Assembly: GCA_023423045.1 (NCBI GenBank)
Contig: JAFAGA010000032.1
Coordinates: 124,001 to 188,000 of the forward strand
DNA length: 64,000 nt
Origin: Bacillota bacterium
GTDB taxonomy: Bacteria > Bacillota > Clostridia > Lachnospirales > Lachnospiraceae
Direction of reading: 5' to 3'
Shown: piece by piece, positions 24,800 to 33,816 of the stretch
How positions within the stretch are numbered: position 1 is the stretch's first letter
Layout: each line of letters begins with the position of its first letter
Position numbers and translations under genes: made by a program
The notes under the pieces: model-generated
Database searches by the model: none
What the model was told of the DNA's origin: nothing
Seen by the model: only the letters and a program-made list of their open reading frames with translations

Positions 24800-26161
24800 A
24801 TGACATATCAAGAGGCAAGAGAATTCATAGAAGAATCAAATAAGTACGGGAGCAAACTGGGCCTGCAGGCCATCACGGAGCTGCTGGCCCGCCTGGGTAA
24901 TCCCCAGGAGCAGGTGAAGGTAATCCATGTAGCTGGAACCAACGGAAAAGGTTCAACTACGGCGTATATGGCATCGATACTTGCTGCGGAGGGGTACAGG
25001 GTCGGGCGTTATATTTCTCCTGCGGTATTTTCTTACCGTGAAAGGATACAGATCAGCTTTTGCATGGCTGCCAGCCGTGAGGGGGAAATAGAGGAAATTC
25101 ACCCGGAGAGCACCGAATTCATTTCCAGACAGGGGATTTGTGATTCGATTATGAGGATTAAACCTGTCTGTGAAGCTATGGCGGCGGAAGGGTTCTCTCA
25201 TCCCACCTCCTTTGAGATTGAGACTGCTATGGCATTTCTATACTTTGCATGGCAGCAGGTGGATTTCGCAGTGATAGAGGTTGGCCTGGGCGGACGGCTG
25301 GATGCCACCAATGCAGTGACAAAGCCGGTATGCTGCGTTATTGCCTCCATCAGCATGGACCACATGCAGTACCTGGGAGATACCCTTGAGAAAATAGCCC
25401 GGGAAAAGGCGGGGATTATCAAGAACAGGGTACCGGTAGTTACCTGCAGGCAGAAACCGGCAGTGCTTCAGGTGTTGGAAGAAGTCTGCCATGAGAAGGA
25501 GGCAGCATTACTGATTGCAGATGCCCAGGATGCCCAAGTGAACTCTTTTCTCCCCGAAGGAACGATCTTTAGCTATGATAATAGTGAGTACAGGATTAAG
25601 CTTCTGGGCAGGCATCAGATTGCCAATGCGGTTCTGGCTCTTGGTGCTGCAAAGGCTCTTCGCCTCCGGGGATATGCGATCAGTGACCGGGCATTGCACC
25701 AGGGACTGCTTATGGCCCGTTGGAGGGGACGGCTTGAGGTGATCGCTGCGAAGCCATACTTTCTCATTGATGGAGCGCATAATCTGGATGCAGCGGAAAA
25801 GTTAGGGGAGGCAATCAGAGAATATTTTTCAGGAAGAAGGATTATCATGGTAATCGGAGTATTCGCAGATAAAGAATATTCCGAAATATTGAGGCTTACT
25901 GCGCCCCTTGCCAGCCTGGTTATCACACTTACACCCGATAATAACAGAGCGCTGACATCCGCGCAGCTGGCATTGGAAGCACAAAAATACTGCCCTGCGG
26001 TAATCGATGCGAATACGGCAGAGCAGGCAGTTTTGGAAGCATATAAGGAAGCGGCAAAGGAGGATGTGATTATTGCTTTCGGTTCCCTATCCTTTCTTGG
26101 TGAACTGAGAGAGCATGTTATTTCTTCCCGGCAGTCAGCTTCAGAGGATCAAAGGTGCTGA
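24800..26161 (+). CDS. folC: Bifunctional folylpolyglutamate/dihydrofolate synthase FolC
   Basis: Mur-ligase family enzyme of 453 residues that adds glutamate to (dihydro)folate. It has the P-loop VIHVAGTNGKGSTTAYM, the signature AVIEVGLGGRLDATNAV, the carbamylated lysine region EKIAREKAGIIKNRVPV, and the C-terminal ligase domain (about 300-453) with IDGAHNLDAAEKL. The ATG at 24800 follows GGAGGCGGC; an ATG at 24788 lies before that site. The last 44 bp overlap the convergent DUF5050 gene. Confidence 0.93.
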   Translation: MTYQEAREFIEESNKYGSKLGLQAITELLARLGNPQEQVKVIHVAGTNGKGSTTAYMASILAAEGYRVGRYISPAVFSYRERIQISFCMAASREGEIEEIHPESTEFISRQGICDSIMRIKPVCEAMAAEGFSHPTSFEIETAMAFLYFAWQQVDFAVIEVGLGGRLDATNAVTKPVCCVIASISMDHMQYLGDTLEKIAREKAGIIKNRVPVVTCRQKPAVLQVLEEVCHEKEAALLIADAQDAQVNSFLPEGTIFSYDNSEYRIKLLGRHQIANAVLALGAAKALRLRGYAISDRALHQGLLMARWRGRLEVIAAKPYFLIDGAHNLDAAEKLGEAIREYFSGRRIIMVIGVFADKEYSEILRLTAPLASLVITLTPDNNRALTSAQLALEAQKYCPAVIDANTAEQAVLEAYKEAAKEDVIIAFGSLSFLGELREHVISSRQSASEDQRC

Positions 26162-27155
26162 TATCTGCAGGGCCGTCCGCATCCATAACATAGGTATTGG
26201 TATTATCGAAATCCTTAAAGAACACATAGTCTCCGGCAGTATGGATTTGCTTGAAGTTGCCGTCCATCAGAGTTTCACTTTTCATGGTTTCCAGATTCAT
26301 CCGGCATATCCGGTTCTTCTTACCGTTATCTACCTGATAGTACAGGAAGCGGCCATCTTTGGTTATATTATAGGTAGAGCAGCGTTCCTTGACCAGGAGC
26401 GTCGGATCCGAGCCGTCCGAGTTCATCCGGTAGATGCGGTATTTATCGTCCAGATTCAGATAATAGATGTAGCTGTCCTGAAAGATGGGATAATAATAAT
26501 TGCCCTGGAATCTGGAATGATGGGTAAAGCTTGATAAATCCATGGTATTGATATTATGATCCTTGGAATAGCCGTTATAGATCAGGGAATTATTTATAAC
26601 ATCCGCCGGAATGACAGCATCCTTCACCAGCAGCCGCTCCAGAGAGCCATCGATCCTGTACTGGTACAGAAACAGGCCGATGCCGGCATCATAACGCTGA
26701 AAGTAGATATTGTTGCCCCGGAGCATCAAATAGGCTCCCGGATTACCGGTAATGGCCTTCAGCCCTTTGCCGTTATGATTCAGCCGGTATACTCCGGTAT
26801 TAAAGAACATCAGGATGCTGCCGGAAGGGTTATCCTTGGTATTATTGGCACGCACATAGTAGATATAATTATCATCCGCATTAATGAATACTGCTTTATC
26901 GTCATATATTTTCTTTAGATTGGATAGGTTTGAGTCCATAACATACAAATTGCCGTCATCTGCATCATTGCTAAAAAAAATCTTTCCGCTTTGTTCGCAG
27001 AAAAGTCCGCCATTATAGAGATTGCCGGTGGTGTTACCAATCTCCTGGTCCTCATTAAAATAGGTTCTGTCGGAATTGTATGCGGTTATCGCCAGGATTG
27101 AGATCATGGTGATTAGAACGAGGAAAATCAATATGCGGCGAATCATCTTTAACAT
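26118..27155 (-). CDS. DUF5050 beta-propeller-like exported protein
   Basis: A 345-residue protein with an N-terminal membrane anchor (IRRILIFLVLITMISILAI). The rest is made of repeated units of about 45 residues with aromatic/Asn/Asp-rich strands (YIYYVRANN, NIYFQRYDA, YIYYLNLDDKYRIYRMNSDG, FLYYQVDNGKKNRICRMN), the DUF5050 pattern expected to form a beta-propeller outside the cell. Function is unknown. The start at 27155 has GGAGG just upstream; its promoter is at 27261-27289 and a shorter leader repeat lies between them. Its stop lies inside the end of folC. Confidence 0.8.
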   Translation of the reverse strand: MLKMIRRILIFLVLITMISILAITAYNSDRTYFNEDQEIGNTTGNLYNGGLFCEQSGKIFFSNDADDGNLYVMDSNLSNLKKIYDDKAVFINADDNYIYYVRANNTKDNPSGSILMFFNTGVYRLNHNGKGLKAITGNPGAYLMLRGNNIYFQRYDAGIGLFLYQYRIDGSLERLLVKDAVIPADVINNSLIYNGYSKDHNINTMDLSSFTHHSRFQGNYYYPIFQDSYIYYLNLDDKYRIYRMNSDGSDPTLLVKERCSTYNITKDGRFLYYQVDNGKKNRICRMNLETMKSETLMDGNFKQIHTAGDYVFFKDFDNTNTYVMDADGPADISTFDPLKLTAGKK

Positions 27156-27223
27156 AAGTACCTCCACTTGTTAATTTCTTTTGTTGTATCTTTGCTGCTC
27201 TATCTGCTTCCTTACTTATATTA

Positions 27224-27250
27224 TTACGAGCAAGCTCGCATCATGCACTA
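27224..27250 (-). repeat. Dispersed leader repeat, short copy 3
   Basis: Read on the minus strand it gives TAGTGCATGATGC followed by GAGCTTGCTCGTAA, nearly identical to 44952-44980 of copy 2 (two bases deleted, one changed). It follows a TATAAT box by 10 nt and lies in the leader of the DUF5050 gene, in the same orientation as that gene. The long GATCGGAGCTGGAGATCATG core is absent. Confidence 0.6.
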
Positions 27251-27260
27251 TATTACTTGT

Positions 27261-27289
27261 ATTATATATCGAATGATTGAGTATTTCAA
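27261..27289 (-). promoter_or_regulatory. Promoter of the DUF5050 gene
   Basis: On the minus strand TTGAAA (27284-27289), 17 nt, TATAAT (27261-27266). Confidence 0.65.
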
Positions 27290-27313
27290 TATATAGTATA
27301 TCTGTAGCATAAG

Positions 27314-27404
27314 TTCTCAGAAGCTGTATTTTAGCTTCTGAGAAAAGACGCTGTATTTGCGCCGTGCATCTCGATTACGGGAACAGGAACTTTGTTCCTG
27401 TAAT
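27314..27404. other. Two hairpins between divergent promoters
   Basis: TTCTCAGAAGCT (27314-27325) pairs perfectly with AGCTTCTGAGAA (27333-27344). ATTAC-GGGAAC at 27374 can pair with GTTCCTGTAAT ending at 27404, or its inner ACAGGAAC with GTTCCTGT. Neither is followed by T residues. ATAAGTTCTC occurs before the first hairpin and again after the second. No gene is visible in the 27156-27502 gap. Confidence 0.6.
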
Positions 27405-27430
27405 ATAAGTTCTCGTAAATTAAGTTATAG

Positions 27431-27459
27431 GTTGCAGCGGCTGTCTTCTGATAGTATAA
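27431..27459 (+). promoter_or_regulatory. Promoter of pheA
   Basis: TTGCAG (27431-27436), 17 nt, TATAAT (27454-27459), 44 nt before the pheA start. Confidence 0.6.
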
Positions 27460-27502
27460 TGGGTCAAAAGGACGGGAAATAATAGGTATATTGGAGGTAA
27501 AG

Positions 27503-28645
27503 ATGATCGATTTACAGGAAAGCAGAAAAAAGATAGATGAGATAGATCGCAGGATGGTGGAATTGTTTGAGGAGAGAATGAAGCTGGCGGTGGATGTTGC
27601 GGAATATAAGAGAAGTGTTGGAAAGCCGGTGTTTGATGCTGCGAGAGAGGAAGAGAAGCTGGCATCGGTGAGGAACTTAGTGAAACACGATTATAATCAG
27701 AAGGCAGCCACGGATCTTTTTAAGCAAATCATGTCCATGAGCCGCAGGCTGCAATATACCCTGCTGGATCATAAGGACAGCATGGGGTTTTGTCCGGTAA
27801 CACGCATTCCCAGGTCAGCGGATATGAAGGCGGCTTTTTATGGTGAAAAGGGCGCTTATACGGAGCAGGCAATGCTTGAATATTTTGGTACGGATATGAG
27901 GGGAATACCGATGTCCACCTTCGAAGAAGTGATGAAGGCAGTTCGTGACCAAAAGGCGGATTATGGTGTTCTTCCTATTGAGAATTCCTCCACGGGCACC
28001 TTATCAGATATCTTCGATCTTCTGGCGGAGTTTGATAATTATATCATCGGTGAGCACCTGGTGAAGATAGAGCACAATCTGTGGGGGCTTCCGGGAGCGG
28101 AGCTTTCAGGGATTACCAGAGTATACTCCCATAAGCAGGGATTGCTGCAATGCTCCGATTTCCTCAAGGAGCATCCTCAAATTAAGCAGATGGAAGGCGG
28201 CAGCACGGCAGGAAGCGCCCGTCGGGTGCTGGAGGAACAGGATATAGCCCAGGCGGCAATTGCCAGCAGGAGAGCAGGGGAATACCACGGGCTGAGTCTG
28301 CTGCAGGAAGGGATTCACAACGAAGACCATAATACCACACGATTTATTATTATCTCCAATCAGAAGCTATATGAGCAGGGTGCCAGGAGTACCAGCATCT
28401 GTTTTGCGCTGCCCCATAGAAGCGGTTCCCTGTATCACATGCTTTCCCATTTTATCTATAACAATATCAATATGACAAAGATTGAGTCCAGACCGATTGC
28501 AGGAAAAGCGTTTTCCTATCGTTTCTTTGTTGATATTGAGGGCGGTCTGAACGATCCGGCAGTGATGAATGCCCTTCACTGCATCAAAGAGGAGGCAATT
28601 GAGATGAAGGTATTGGGAAGCTATATTCCCATCCCCGCATTCTAA
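27503..28645 (+). CDS. pheA: Chorismate mutase/prephenate dehydratase (P-protein)
   Basis: Bifunctional phenylalanine-biosynthesis enzyme of 380 residues. Residues 1-90 are an AroQ chorismate mutase (LQESRKKIDEIDRRMVELFEERM). Prephenate dehydratase follows (AFYGEKGAYTEQAMLEYFG, DYGVLPIENSSTGTL, and the catalytic Thr in HNTTRFIIIS), then an ACT domain with GSLYHMLSHF and the ESRP phenylalanine-binding motif, so feedback control by Phe is likely. The start is the ATG after GGAGGTAAAG. No T-box or leader peptide is visible. Confidence 0.94.
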   Translation: MIDLQESRKKIDEIDRRMVELFEERMKLAVDVAEYKRSVGKPVFDAAREEEKLASVRNLVKHDYNQKAATDLFKQIMSMSRRLQYTLLDHKDSMGFCPVTRIPRSADMKAAFYGEKGAYTEQAMLEYFGTDMRGIPMSTFEEVMKAVRDQKADYGVLPIENSSTGTLSDIFDLLAEFDNYIIGEHLVKIEHNLWGLPGAELSGITRVYSHKQGLLQCSDFLKEHPQIKQMEGGSTAGSARRVLEEQDIAQAAIASRRAGEYHGLSLLQEGIHNEDHNTTRFIIISNQKLYEQGARSTSICFALPHRSGSLYHMLSHFIYNNINMTKIESRPIAGKAFSYRFFVDIEGGLNDPAVMNALHCIKEEAIEMKVLGSYIPIPAF

Positions 28646-28693
28646 TATCTTCATATATTTTTCAAAATCAGTACACAAAGTGAACATAATTTA

Positions 28694-28714
28694 TTGATAA
28701 ACTATCCTTATCAA
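28694..28714 (+). promoter_or_regulatory. Perfect inverted repeat before htrA
   Basis: TTGATAA-N7-TTATCAA, 64 nt upstream of the HtrA start. It could be an operator or a small hairpin. It lies in an AT-rich stretch without an obvious consensus promoter. Confidence 0.4.
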
Positions 28715-28777
28715 AAGGAGATACCAGGAGAAACCTGATAGATAGCATCTAGATAGCATTTTGAAAGGAGAGTTTTT

Positions 28778-30217
28778 ATGAGTAACGAATACAAGAATGA
28801 GAATGAATATAACAATGGAAATGTAAACAATCATTCCTATCCGGATCAAACGGATGAAAGTGCAAATCAGAATAACGGGAATGGCAGCAATTACGGAGGA
28901 GCTACTTATTCCTATACCGGAAACAGCATCATTCAGGATTATAGCCGGGATAGCCGGAGCTATGAGAACAATCAGACATACACGGTTCCCCCTGTGATTG
29001 ATGTAAAGCCCAAAAAGAAAAGAAGATTTTTGGGAGCGATTAAGCTGACGGCATCGGCAGTTGCTTTTGGTCTCATTGCCGGAGTGGTGTTCCAGGCCTA
29101 CTATATGGTGGCAGGACCGGGCAAGGATGCTCTGAACAGCAATAATGACAGCAAAATACAGATTGCCGAGGTAAACAAGGATACGGATAAGAATACCATT
29201 AAGACCTCCAGCAGCTCCTCCGAGCAGGTTGTGACGGATGTATCCGATGTGGTAGCCAACGTAATTCCTTCCATTGTAGCGATTAATTCGACGATGGCGG
29301 TAAGTCAATATGATTTCTTCGGCAGAGAATATGCACAGGAGAGCCAGGGAAGCGGCTCCGGTATCATTATTGGGCAGAGCGGTTCGCAGCTTCTGATTGT
29401 AACTAACAATCATGTAATCCAAGGGGCTACTTCCATCGAGATCGTATTCTCCGATGAAACAAAAGCTTCTGCGGTTGTCAAGGGAGCAGAGCCCAACGCC
29501 GACCTTGCAGTACTGTCTGTTGATATGAAGAGCCTATCCCAGGAAACAGCTTCCGCAATTAAAGTGGCCACCTTAGGGAATTCGGATGACATGGTTCCCG
29601 GAGAGATGGTAATTGCCATCGGTAATGCTCTTGGCTATGGTCAGTCGGTAACCGTAGGCTATGTAAGCGCAGTAAACAGGGAAGTGACCATCGAAAATCA
29701 GAAGATGACCCTGCTTCAAACAGATGCGGCCATCAATCCCGGTAACAGCGGCGGTGCGCTGATTAATACCGCAGGAGAGGTAATTGGAATCAATTCCGTG
29801 AAATTTGCTTCCGCGGAGGTGGAAGGCATGGGTTATGCCATCCCGATCTCCGATGCGGTTCCGATGATAAATGAATTGATGAACCGTGAGATCGTGTCAG
29901 TGGAAGAACAGGGCTTCTTAGGGATTAACACTTCTTCCGCTCAGGAGGTAACGGATATCTATGCAAAGCGTTTTAATATGCCCATCGGCATCTATGTCAA
30001 TGATGTGGTTGAGGATTCTCCGGCGGCAAAGGCAGGCTTAATGCAGGGAGATATTATTACCGGCCTGGATGGAAGTAAAATTGAAACGATAGAGGATCTG
30101 AAAAATGCGCTCAGCTATAAGAAGGCAGGGCAGACCGTAGAATTAAAGGTTCAGGTGCTGGAAGGCGGAAGCTATACGGAGAAGGTGCTGGAAGTTACGT
30201 TAGGTGAGAGGCAATAA
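28778..30217 (+). CDS. HtrA/DegP-type serine protease with PDZ domain
   Basis: Membrane-anchored S1C protease of 479 residues for misfolded exported proteins. A 75-residue Asn/Tyr-rich cytosolic part precedes one membrane helix (about 87-110). The trypsin-like triad is H212 (TNNHVIQG), D242 (NADLAVLSV) and S324 (INPGNSGGAL). A single PDZ domain (about 385-475) holds PIGIYVNDVVEDSPAAKAGL. Ribosome site AAAGGAG. A terminator follows. Confidence 0.93.
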   Translation: MSNEYKNENEYNNGNVNNHSYPDQTDESANQNNGNGSNYGGATYSYTGNSIIQDYSRDSRSYENNQTYTVPPVIDVKPKKKRRFLGAIKLTASAVAFGLIAGVVFQAYYMVAGPGKDALNSNNDSKIQIAEVNKDTDKNTIKTSSSSSEQVVTDVSDVVANVIPSIVAINSTMAVSQYDFFGREYAQESQGSGSGIIIGQSGSQLLIVTNNHVIQGATSIEIVFSDETKASAVVKGAEPNADLAVLSVDMKSLSQETASAIKVATLGNSDDMVPGEMVIAIGNALGYGQSVTVGYVSAVNREVTIENQKMTLLQTDAAINPGNSGGALINTAGEVIGINSVKFASAEVEGMGYAIPISDAVPMINELMNREIVSVEEQGFLGINTSSAQEVTDIYAKRFNMPIGIYVNDVVEDSPAAKAGLMQGDIITGLDGSKIETIEDLKNALSYKKAGQTVELKVQVLEGGSYTEKVLEVTLGERQ

Positions 30218-30312
30218 TTTAAGAAACAGGAAAGAGGCGAGCCTTACACTGATTTAGAATATCTTGCAGGATGAAAAAAGCCGCCTGGAAAAAATAATTA
30301 TTAGTTAAAGAA

Positions 30313-30356
30313 ATATGGCCCAGATAGAGTATGGCTTATCTGGGTCATATTTTTTA
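30313..30356 (+). terminator. Intrinsic terminator after htrA
   Basis: ATATGGCCCAGATA pairs with TATCTGGGTCATAT (one G-T pair), followed by TTTTTATTT. This gap (30218-30511) otherwise contains the operator-promoter at 30393. Confidence 0.85.
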
Positions 30357-30392
30357 TTTGTCAAAATTCAGTAATACAGAAAATAATTGATC

Positions 30393-30456
30393 GTCATAAA
30401 TTGAACATTACATAGTCAAATAATGAATATACGTTATCTTTATTTTAATCTAATAT
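30393..30456 (+). promoter_or_regulatory. Direct-repeat operator plus promoter, site 1
   Basis: GTCATAAATTGAAC (30393-30406), 8 nt, GTCAAATAATGAAT (30415-30428), then -10 TAATAT at 30451-30456 with a poor -35 (TATACG) abutting the second repeat. The same arrangement, with the same spacings, occurs at 35220-35283. A weak -35 touched by an activator site is typical of AraC-type class II activation. Confidence 0.7.
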
Positions 30457-30511
30457 GAAATAAGGCGCTTCCCTTGCGCTGCAGATCGTGACTATCGGAG
30501 GGGGAATACTT

Positions 30512-32629
30512 ATGAAAGATATAAAGGAACATATCTATAACGGGGTAAACCTTATTAGTAAGCAGAATACAAAGGTCAAGAGCAGTTTTGTTGGAATACG
30601 CGGTAAGTTAATCGGGTTTTTCTGTATCCCGGTCCTTTTAATTGTATTATTGGGCCTGATATCCTATCAGATATCAGCAAAGGAGAGTGTCCGGGCCTAC
30701 GAAAAATCCATAAGCACAAGCTTTGAGGTTGCCTCCGGCTACTTCAATGTAATCTTTTGCGGTATCGAAGCAAAATCCCTGCAGCTTGCTCTAAATGATA
30801 ATCTGAAAAAGTACTATTCCGGTTATTATAAGAAAGACAAACCGGCAGAGATGGAGGTGATTAACAATGAAACAGTGAATACTCTGGGGGTAAAGGTTGC
30901 GGATCAGTTTATAGATAATATATTTATCTTTGCGGATTATGGAAGTGGAATAGCTACAAAATCAGATATTCCAAGCCAATTTTATAATGAATTCCTGAGC
31001 TATCCGGAGGCACTGGAATATCTGGAAAGCGGAGAAACGCATTACTATTTGGCTTCCCATGAAGAAATGGATAAAAAATTGAAGTTGAATTCCTCTACCT
31101 ACAGCTTTTCTCTAATCCGTTCTCTTGAAAGCTCTAACCGTAAAAAGATAGGTTATATTCTTGTAGATGTCAAGAAGAGCGGAATGGAAGAGATTCTGGA
31201 ACGCTTAAGAATGGAAGAGGGCGCTATCTACGGTATCGTCCTGAGAGATGATAAAGAGCTGGCGGCGGGAATGATACCGGAAGGTTTTCAATTTACCCAT
31301 CAGGAGTTCTTCGGCGCTGCTTTAGAAAACCTGCGGCAGGCAGAAGCAGGTCAGATCGATTATCAATATGTGGAATATAAGGGAGAAGAATACTTATATG
31401 CCTGCTCCATGATCGGAGATTCGCAGTTTATGCTGAATGCAATGATTCCTAAGGCTGCCATTATGCGGCAGACGGTGAAGCTCCGTAATATTACATTAAT
31501 TGTCGTTGCAATTGCCGGTGCCGGAGCTATTCTTATTGGAACCTATGTGGCACTTGGAATCAGCAATATCATACATAGCATTAATGAGAAATTATCCCTG
31601 GCAGCAGAAGGGGATCTGAATGTCGAGGTAAGAACCGGGAGAAGAGATGAATTCCAGACTCTGGTTGGCGGGATTACTTCAATGATTCAGAGCATGAGGA
31701 AGATCGTTCTTCAAATTGCCGGCATCAGTAAAGAAGTATCCGTATCCGTGAGTGAGGTATCAAATAGCTCAGAACTGATACTGAAGGGTACCGGTGAAAT
31801 CTCCATGGCGCTTTCCGATATCAATACCGGTATAGTGCAGCAGTCCGAGGATACACAGAACTGCTTATATCAGATGGAGCAGCTGGTGGGTCAGATTAAT
31901 TCCATGACGGATAATACCCATGAAATTGAAGTGATGACCGGCAGCACGAAGGCTGTGGTCGGAAAAGGTATCATCATTATGGATGAGCTTGGAGCAAAGG
32001 TAAAGGATACCAGCAGTATAACAGCGAATATCACGGAGGAGATTAAGTACCTGGAGCGGGAGAGCAGGAATATCGAGAGTATCGTAGCTACAATCAACGG
32101 AATATCGGAACAAACCAATCTCTTGTCTCTGAATGCATCCATTGAAGCAGCCAGAGCAGGGGAGGCAGGAAGGGGATTTGCCGTAGTGGCCGATGAAATA
32201 AGAAAATTGGCCGATCAATCAACGAAGTCTGCCGCTCAGATCGGCAGAATTATCGAGCAGATCCAGTTATGTACAAAGAAAACGGTTGGAACTGCGAAGA
32301 GGGCGGAGGTGATTGTACAATCTCAGGAGGAGAAATTAAAGGATACAATTGCTGTGTTTGCCGATATTAACTTACACGTAGAGAGCCTTACCGGTAAATT
32401 ATTCATTATAGGAGAGGATATTAAGAAAATAGAGGAAGCAAAAACAAATACTTTAGGCGCGGTGGAAAGCATCTCCGCAACAGCCCAGGAGACTTCAGCT
32501 GCAACCAACACCTTGGATATGACGGCTTCACAGCAGCTGGCAGCGGTTGAGCGCCTTAATCATACTGCCAGTCAGCTTCACAGGAATATACAATCACTGG
32601 AAGATGCAGTTCATGTATTTAGGGTATAG
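30512..32629 (+). CDS. Methyl-accepting chemotaxis protein
   Basis: Chemoreceptor of 705 residues. One membrane helix near 32-52, an extracellular sensor of about 280 residues (Cache-like by position), a second helix near 330-352, HAMP, and a long coiled-coil signalling domain. The conserved tip reads EQTNLLSLNASIEAARAGEAGRGFAVVADEIRKLADQ. It starts at 30512 after GGAGGGGG; an upstream GTG is unlikely. It shares its operator-promoter type with the ABC importer gene at 35313, so its ligand may be the same sugar; that is inference. No other chemotaxis gene is in the window. Confidence 0.93.
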   Translation: MKDIKEHIYNGVNLISKQNTKVKSSFVGIRGKLIGFFCIPVLLIVLLGLISYQISAKESVRAYEKSISTSFEVASGYFNVIFCGIEAKSLQLALNDNLKKYYSGYYKKDKPAEMEVINNETVNTLGVKVADQFIDNIFIFADYGSGIATKSDIPSQFYNEFLSYPEALEYLESGETHYYLASHEEMDKKLKLNSSTYSFSLIRSLESSNRKKIGYILVDVKKSGMEEILERLRMEEGAIYGIVLRDDKELAAGMIPEGFQFTHQEFFGAALENLRQAEAGQIDYQYVEYKGEEYLYACSMIGDSQFMLNAMIPKAAIMRQTVKLRNITLIVVAIAGAGAILIGTYVALGISNIIHSINEKLSLAAEGDLNVEVRTGRRDEFQTLVGGITSMIQSMRKIVLQIAGISKEVSVSVSEVSNSSELILKGTGEISMALSDINTGIVQQSEDTQNCLYQMEQLVGQINSMTDNTHEIEVMTGSTKAVVGKGIIIMDELGAKVKDTSSITANITEEIKYLERESRNIESIVATINGISEQTNLLSLNASIEAARAGEAGRGFAVVADEIRKLADQSTKSAAQIGRIIEQIQLCTKKTVGTAKRAEVIVQSQEEKLKDTIAVFADINLHVESLTGKLFIIGEDIKKIEEAKTNTLGAVESISATAQETSAATNTLDMTASQQLAAVERLNHTASQLHRNIQSLEDAVHVFRV

Positions 32630-32699
32630 ATGAAGGGAATATACAATTTAGATATTGAAAATATGGTACAGAGGGGACAGAAAAGGAGAGGAGGGCTGG

Positions 32700-33755
32700 A
32701 TGACAGATCAAAATATTGAATTCCATAATGTGGACCATCTTGAAAGGGTGGAGGGAATGAGTGGATTACGTCTTCACCGTTTTCCGGAGAAATTTACGAA
32801 ACAGTTAGGAGTAGAAGGTAACTACAATGGACGTTTTCGTGCTCAGCGGCCCCATGGCTGTGAGCTGCGTTTTGTTACAGAGGGAGAATTCTTTGATCTT
32901 GCTCTAACTGCGGTCGAAGGGGACAACGACATTGTTATTTATTATGGTGACAGGATGCATTCAAAACATACTCTAAGAAACGGCAATACAACGGTGCTTC
33001 ATGTGGAGAAACCAGAGATATATAGCAGTGTTGATACCTCCCGGTTGCGGAAGGGCCGGTTTGCACCAAAGGTATGGCGTGTTCAGTTCGGGATGAACAG
33101 TTATATGCATTTTAATTATATTGATACCTTTGGTTTCTCGATCCGTCCGCCAGGGAAGGCGGAAAAGCCGGATACTCTATGGGCTGCCTATGGCTCTTCT
33201 ATTACCTGCGGCAGTGTATCAGCCTTGTATTCCAATAGTTATGTGAATCAGGCGGCGCTTCGTTTGAATTATGATGTTCTAAATAAAGGACTATCCGGCT
33301 CCTGTCTGTGTGAAGCCTTTGCCGCTGATTATCTGGCTGAGCTTGAGGTTGATGTGCTTACTCTGGAGCTGGGGGTGAATATGGTACTATTCTTTGAAGA
33401 AGCCCAATATCGCAGCAGAATTCAATATTTTCTTCAAAAAATGAGAGATAGCCGGGCCGGCAGGATTTATATTATAGATATGTTCCCGAATAAAGGATTG
33501 ATCGCAGCCGACGAGTCTTCCAAGTATTATGTTAATTATAGAAGCTTTAAGGCGATATTGAGAGAAGAGCTGGAGATAATATCGGATCGGAAGATGGTCC
33601 TGATTCCCGGGGAGGAGATATTAAAAGACTTCATCTATCTGAGCACGGATTTGCTTCATCCCTCTGATGACGGACATATCCGTATGGGAGAACATCTTGC
33701 CAATTGGATCCATTCTTATGAGAAAGGAGCTGCGGCTGCAAGTATTCAAATGTAA
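32700..33755 (+). CDS. SGNH/GDSL hydrolase, possible carbohydrate esterase
   Basis: A 351-residue protein with an N-terminal beta-sandwich-like half (about 1-165) and a C-terminal SGNH domain: block I AAYGSSITCGS (nucleophile Ser), the block III Asn in LTLELGVNM and block V DLLHPSDDGH with the catalytic Asp and His. This two-domain layout is like CE2-type acetyl esterases, which remove acetyl groups from mannooligosaccharides in gut Lachnospiraceae. No signal peptide is seen, so it acts inside the cell. It lies 70 bp after the chemoreceptor. The ATG at 32700 follows GGAGAGGAGGG; an upstream TTG is unlikely. Confidence 0.8.
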   Translation: MTDQNIEFHNVDHLERVEGMSGLRLHRFPEKFTKQLGVEGNYNGRFRAQRPHGCELRFVTEGEFFDLALTAVEGDNDIVIYYGDRMHSKHTLRNGNTTVLHVEKPEIYSSVDTSRLRKGRFAPKVWRVQFGMNSYMHFNYIDTFGFSIRPPGKAEKPDTLWAAYGSSITCGSVSALYSNSYVNQAALRLNYDVLNKGLSGSCLCEAFAADYLAELEVDVLTLELGVNMVLFFEEAQYRSRIQYFLQKMRDSRAGRIYIIDMFPNKGLIAADESSKYYVNYRSFKAILREELEIISDRKMVLIPGEEILKDFIYLSTDLLHPSDDGHIRMGEHLANWIHSYEKGAAAASIQM

Positions 33756-33816
33756 GATATAATTCAAATTAACTTTTGTTCAGGTTTATGTAATATGCAG
33801 ATAAAAGGAGAGTAAG

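Noticed and set aside
27404..27502. T-box or Phe attenuator before pheA
   Set aside because: No AGGGTGGNACCGCG sequence and no Phe-rich leader peptide. The hairpins lie upstream of the predicted transcription start.
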